Made by a program: the position numbers and the translations under genes
Notes under the pieces: model-generated
Told to the model about the DNA's origin: nothing
Database searches by the model: none
Seen by the model: the letters and a program-made list of their open reading frames with translations, nothing else
In this document: positions 60,809-64,000 of the stretch, piece after piece
Layout: each line of letters opens with the position of its first letter
How positions within the stretch are numbered: the stretch's first letter is position 1
DNA from: Prorocentrum cordatum
Lineage: Eukaryota; Sar; Dinophyceae; Prorocentrales; Prorocentraceae
Length of the DNA stretch: 64,000 bases
Assembly (NCBI GenBank): GCA_963575745.1
Contig: CAUYUJ010018559.1
Span: forward strand, 1 to 64,000
Reading direction: 5' to 3'

Positions 60809-60825
60809 AGCCATTTTGGCTCAAG
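60809..60825 (+). other. Spliced-leader relic
   Basis: AGCCATTTTGGCTCAAG is identical to the last 17 bases of the 22-nt dinoflagellate spliced leader. Over the full 22 positions (60804-60825), 19 match. The leader is normally added to mRNA in trans and is absent from the gene, so its presence next to an ORF marks integration of a reverse-transcribed mature mRNA. Confidence 0.85.
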
Positions 60826-60859
60826 CGATCGCATTGGCCGCCGCCGTCCGCCCCGCGCG

Positions 60860-61558
60860 ATGGCTCGGCCTAGAGGGGCCCCCTCGGCTGCGGTGGACGG
60901 CGTCGCCCTGCTGGCGGCCGCCGTCCGCGCCGCTGTGGAGGCGAAGGCGCCGCGCCGCACTGTGGCGGCGGTGGCTGGCGCTGTGGCGGCGGTCGCGCTC
61001 CGTGCGCGGACCGCGCCACCCGCGCCGCCGCCCGCCGCTGGTGCTGCGCGCGCCGAGGATGCGGATGCGCCCCCGCGCAGCTCCGCCGCGAAGGTCGAGC
61101 GCCGCCGACGCCGCCGCCAGCGCCTTGCGGCGCGGCGGGCGGCGGAGCGCGGCGGGGCGGCCAACGCGGCCGACGCTGGGCGTGGAGGCGCTGCTGACGG
61201 TGCCGCCGCCGCTGCTGGCCTCGAGCTCGTGCAGCTCCCCATGGTCGTCGACGTCGTCGACGATGAGTGGGCTGACGAGCTGCCGCCGCGCCGTGCGCGG
61301 AGGCAGCTGCGGCGCACCGACACGGTGGCGGCGGAGGACCCGCGTCCTCCTGCCGCCGCCGTGGCCGCTGCGGCGGCGGGCTGCGGCGGCGCGGCGGGCA
61401 TAAAGGCGTTCCTCGAGGAGGCCTTCGCCGCGGGCGTGTCCCCCGCCGACGCCGCGGCCCTGGCTGCTGGGGGCCTCCTTCCGCGTGATGGTCCACGCGG
61501 CGGTGGTCCGGGGCCCGGGGCGGCCGGCCGCGGGAGGAGCAGCGGGGGGGGGCGGTAG
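60860..61558 (+). CDS. Retroposed intronless gene, Ala/Arg-rich protein
   Basis: A 232-residue frame from ATG 60860 to TAG 61556-61558, 34 bp downstream of the spliced-leader relic. That distance is a typical dinoflagellate 5' UTR and is why this start is chosen; the upstream extension reads through (TCC)n. It begins MARPRGAPSAAVDGVALLAA, then a basic stretch KVERRRRRRQRLAARRAAER, an acidic hydrophobic patch LELVQLPMVVDVVDDEWADE, a second basic patch, and the helix IKAFLEEAFAAGVSPADAAA. Codons are strongly G/C-ending. Function unknown: a small basic nucleic-acid-binding protein or ORF1-like retroelement product are guesses. No poly(A) remains at the 3' side. It may be a live retrogene or a young pseudogene; no frameshift is visible. 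Confidence 0.6.
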   Translation: MARPRGAPSAAVDGVALLAAAVRAAVEAKAPRRTVAAVAGAVAAVALRARTAPPAPPPAAGAARAEDADAPPRSSAAKVERRRRRRQRLAARRAAERGGAANAADAGRGGAADGAAAAAGLELVQLPMVVDVVDDEWADELPPRRARRQLRRTDTVAAEDPRPPAAAVAAAAAGCGGAAGIKAFLEEAFAAGVSPADAAALAAGGLLPRDGPRGGGPGPGAAGRGRSSGGGR

Positions 61559-61652
61559 GGGCCTCGCCGCTACGCGCGCAGGGCCCTCGCCCCTTCCCCC
61601 TCCCGCGGACATCGTGGTGCTCGTCGGCATGGTCGTGCTCGTCATCACGGTC

Positions 61653-61678
61653 GGGGGTCCTGCCCCGTCAGGACCCCC
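61653..61678 (+). other. Perfect 10-bp stem-loop
   Basis: GGGGGTCCTG, loop CCCCGT, CAGGACCCCC, about 95 bp after the stop codon. A GCGCGCG-rich imperfect hairpin follows directly. It could be an mRNA 3' structure or an element edge. Confidence 0.6.
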
Positions 61679-61747
61679 GTGCGCCCGCGCGCGTGGGCGC
61701 GCGCGCGGGCTTCGGGGGAGGCGGCACCGTCTCCTCTATGGCTCGTT

Positions 61748-61892
61748 GATCCTCCTCCTCCTCCTCCTCCTCCTCCTCCTCCTCCTCCTCCTCCTCCTCC
61801 TCCTCCTCCTCCTCCGTCCTCCTCGTCCTCCTCCTCCTCCTCCTCCTCCTCCTCCTCCTCCTCCTGGTCCTCCTGGTCCTCCTGGTCCTCCT
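61748..61892. repeat. (TCC)n up to the gap
   Basis: TCC tract ending in (CTCCTGGTC)n just before the gap. Confidence 0.95.
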
Positions 61893-61992
61893 NNNNNNNN
61901 NNNNNNNNNNNNNNNNNNNNNNNNNNNNNNNNNNNNNNNNNNNNNNNNNNNNNNNNNNNNNNNNNNNNNNNNNNNNNNNNNNNNNNNNNNNN
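61893..61992. other. Scaffold gap, 100 N
   Basis: Exactly 100 N within a TCC-rich region; TCC continues to about 62046. Confidence 0.99.
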
Positions 61993-62092
61993 TCCTTCTC
62001 CTCCCCCTCCTTCTCCTCCTCCTCTCCTCCCCCTCCTCCTCCCCCTGTTATGAAATGAATGCAGCAGGGTTACTCTGCTCTGGCTGCAGGGG

Positions 62093-62586
62093 GTGAGGCC
62101 CGACCTAAGGGTAGGGCGTGCTCATCGCCCTGCCCCGCCAGACGGAGAGCGGAGTGGCCTCGAATCGCCCCAGGGAGACCGCCGGAACTGGGCCCAGGGC
62201 GGCGCGCTCGGAGCAGCCACGTCGGTGGCGCGTCGGTGGCACGCTCGGAGCAGCCACGTCGGGTCAGGGCGGCGCGTCGGAGCAGCCCGATGCCGTCCTC
62301 GTCGGTGGCGCGCGGGCCCGAGGGAGCGCCGCCTGGGCGCACTCCCAGAGAACGTGCTGGCCGCCATTGGACGAGGCGTCGGAAGCCCCCCAGGGGGGGA
62401 CGGGGGCGGCCCCTCGTCGGCAGCAGCCCTCTGTGACCGCCGCTCCAGGGTCGAGCCTGGGAGCCGGCAGCAGCCACGCGCCTTCGGGGAGCGGCCAGGC
62501 CGAGGCCGGGCGCAAGCCGAAGGCCCTGGAGTGCTCCGAGAGCGTCACCGACAGCAGCCGCGACGTGGGAACCCCCGAGCAGCCTT
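62093..62586 (+). CDS. Candidate exon upstream of a C element
   Basis: One plus-strand frame stays open across the interval and ends with HAPSGSGQAEAGRKPKALEC then SESVTDSSRDVGTPEQPS just before the C element at 62587. It is Ser/Pro/Gly-rich but not repetitive, with high GC3. If the 208-bp C element is removed precisely, the frame continues into EDRVQRDPLGVPSPSAPPSA and on to the stop at 63112-63114. Alternative frames are open, and no domain is recognised. Confidence 0.35.
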
Positions 62587-62794
62587 CCCAGATCCCCTCG
62601 CGCTGCGAAAAATCACGACCGGAGGTTTTTCGCTATTTTCGGCCTCCCGGGGCCCTTCCCGGGCCTCAGGACCGTCAAAGAACAATTCAGGACGAAAAAA
62701 CAAAACAACTCAGAACGAAAAACCGGTCCCGGGGAGAGGGTCCAGACCTCTGGGGGTCGACGTTATGAACAAAGCACGACATCGGGGGCCTGGG
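62587..62794 (-). mobile_element. Family C element between two exon-like segments
   Basis: Left end CCCAGATCCCC, right end GGGGGCCTGGG. The interior has GGTTTTTCGCTATTTTCGGC, CTTCCCGGGCCTCAGGACCG and AGACCTCTGGGGGTCGACGT. It is 208 bp, longer than other copies because of a duplicated AACAATTCAGGACG/AACAACTCAGAACG block. Confidence 0.8.
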
Positions 62795-63114
62795 CTCACA
62801 ACGGCGCAGGCCGTGCCGAAGATCGGGTGCAACGAGATCCGCTCGGCGTACCATCGCCGAGCGCACCGCCAAGCGCAGCGGGTGCGCACCACCGGCCTGA
62901 GCGTGAGCGCGAGCAGGTCGGGAGGCGGGATTGCGCAGAAGGGGGCCGACCTCTGTGTTTGGAGGGGCCGCACAGCAAGGCCCCTAAGCTCCCGGAGTCG
63001 TTGCCCGCCAGTGACCGTGCGGAGCCGGCGCACTTGGAAGCGGATCTGATCTCGCCCGCTCCGCGGTTCGGGCAGTGGGGCCAGACCGCGGCGTCCCGTT
63101 ACGTGAATACGTGA
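62795..63114 (+). CDS. Candidate exon downstream of a C element
   Basis: The frame in phase with 62093-62586 after removal of the C element reads KAPKLPESLPASDRAEPAHL and ends QWGQTAASRYVNT at TGA 63112-63114. A second frame here has GCNEIRSAYHRRAHRQ, faintly like helix II of a J domain but lacking HPD. Terminal exon status is an inference from openness and context. Confidence 0.3.
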
Positions 63115-63390
63115 AGTGTAACGTCTTGTAGTATGGCATTGGGCATCAGAAGCAGCGTCTGGACGTGAAAAGAATGTGTCCAGTCCAAAATGGGAGCGGT
63201 TCGGATGTTTAAACCGCTACTGCGACTGGTTCTCAGTTTCGCGGTTATGCGTGTTGTGCACGGCCCGTACTCGCACAGCATGAACTTTCTCATGCTGCTC
63301 CTTCGCTGCCAGTGCCACCCCTCCGCCTCCTCCTCCTCCTCCTTCTCCTCCTCCTCCTCCTCCGTTCACTTTGTTTCGATGCATTTGTTA

Positions 63391-63530
63391 GACCACTTCC
63401 CTAGGGCCGGCTTTTCGTCCCGAGCCGTTTTTGGATTGTCCTGAGTCCCAGCGAGGGCCCCAGGAGACCGAGACTTGCCCCAAACCCGCCGCCTCGACAT
63501 TTTCGGGACGTCGGATCTCTGGGCTCTCGC
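63391..63530 (+). mobile_element. Family C element, diverged
   Basis: GACCACTTCCCTAGGGCCGG, CCCGAGCCGTTTTTGGATTG, CCTGAGTCCCAGCGAGGGCC and GACGTCGGATCTCTGGG follow the family C block order. Confidence 0.6.
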
Positions 63531-63554
63531 CCCCCCCCCCCCCCCGCTCCCCCC

Positions 63555-63750
63555 CGAGGAGGAAGCGGAGGAGGCGCAAGAGGAGGAGGAGGAGGAGGAG
63601 GAGGAGGAGGAGGAGGAGGACAAGGAGGAGGAGGAGGAAGGAGGAGGAGGAGGAGGAGGAGGACAAGGAGGAGGAGGAGGATGGCGGAGGAGGAACGGAG
63701 GAGGAGGAGGAGGAGGAGGAGGATGATGATGATGAGGAGGAGGAGGAGCT
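63555..63750. repeat. (GGA)n microsatellite
   Basis: GGA tract with AAGGAGG and (GAT)n interruptions; a poly(C) run at 63530-63545 precedes it. Confidence 0.95.
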
Positions 63751-63881
63751 GTTTAATCGGGGGGGGGTGCGGGGAGGCGCCCCAAGTGAGCGAGCGTTCT
63801 GGGTGGACTGGAGAGCGCCGCCGCCGCCCCCCCTTCCGCGTCGTCTGCGAGCTCGAGGCCCTGGGGCCGCCGCGCGTGTAG
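63751..63881 (+). CDS. Very weak candidate 3' exon
   Basis: A frame ending PPFRVVCELEALGPPRV and TAG at 63879-63881 has coding-like codon use. It begins inside or just after the GGA tract. Too short for assignment. Confidence 0.15.
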
Positions 63882-63929
63882 GACGAAAAGAAGCTTATCC
63901 CAGTGCGACCCTACCTAGGAGTTGGAGCA

Positions 63930-64000
63930 TTTAGGAAAGCAACATCTACATCTACACCGACAGCTACATTTGCATATACACCTGCATCTACATCTACATC
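63930..64000 (+). repeat. (ACATCT)n-like tract at the window edge
   Basis: CATCTACATCTACACC and ACATCTACATC hexamer repeats, continuing beyond the window. The unit is not a known telomere repeat. Confidence 0.8.

Noticed and set aside
62770-62870. J-domain exon (GCNEIRSAYHRRAHRQ)
   Set aside because: Only one helix resembles a J domain, HPD is absent, and another frame fits the upstream exon phase better.
63930-64000. Telomere
   Set aside because: The ACATCT-like hexamers do not match known telomere repeats such as TTTAGGG, and the window end is arbitrary.

Overview
This is nuclear DNA from a eukaryote, almost certainly a dinoflagellate. The strongest single clue is at 60809-60825: 17 consecutive bases identical to the 3' part of the dinoflagellate spliced leader (AGCCATTTTGGCTCAAG), 34 bp upstream of an ATG and a 232-codon intronless reading frame. 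That is the signature of a trans-spliced mRNA that was reverse transcribed and put back into the genome. GC-rich sequence, very high G/C at third codon positions in the believable genes, huge (TCC)n/(GGA)n, (CA)n, (ATC)n and (TAC)n tracts, and many short inverted-repeat elements fit the same assignment. The species is not determinable from this window; a GC-rich core dinoflagellate such as Prorocentrum would fit. Two runs of exactly 100 N (34455-34554, 61893-61992) are scaffold gaps.

Genes are sparse. The best is a minus-strand CDS at 9433-13962 (1509 aa): coiled coil, about ten leucine-rich repeats and three C-terminal IQ motifs, matching the LRRIQ1 family. The second is the spliced-leader-tagged ORF at 60860-61558. 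A decayed LINE-type 3' end with a CCHC motif lies at 37095-37756. Several short exon-like pieces (5290-5401, 6090-6400, 27115-27332, 33441-33529, 62093-62586 and others) have good codon bias and plausible splice acceptors but no recognisable domain.

Layout: 1-8 kb is a mosaic of foldback elements, a TIR family here called C, and minisatellites. 8.6-9.0 kb is a (TCC)n tract. 9.4-14.5 kb holds the LRRIQ1-like gene. 14.5-20.1 kb is dense in TIR elements (families A, B, C, E, F, H), with C inserted in B inserted in A and related empty sites still present. 21.1-23.9 kb is a 2.8-kb (TCC)/(ATC) domain. 24-29.5 kb has microsatellites and two tandem arrays. 29.97-31.9 kb is a composite 82/72-bp array that recurs inverted at 59.58-60.18 kb. 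32-37 kb is G/T, TCC, TAC and GAG tracts around the first gap. 37-50 kb is mixed sequence with retroelement remains. 50.5-56.4 kb has a 12-mer array, (GAC)n, palindromic units and a 1-kb minisatellite. 57.9-61.9 kb has (GTA)n, decamer-like CCAAGA repeats, the inverted composite array and the recycled gene. 62-64 kb has a possible gene interrupted by a C element.

How it fits together: little operational gene content is visible. Family A and C elements have inverted termini, repeatedly lie between exon-like segments, and in three cases are bracketed by direct repeats set 3-5 bp outside the termini. This is what DNA-transposon-like introners, a known mechanism of intron gain in dinoflagellates, would look like. 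Whether they are actually spliced cannot be decided without RNA.
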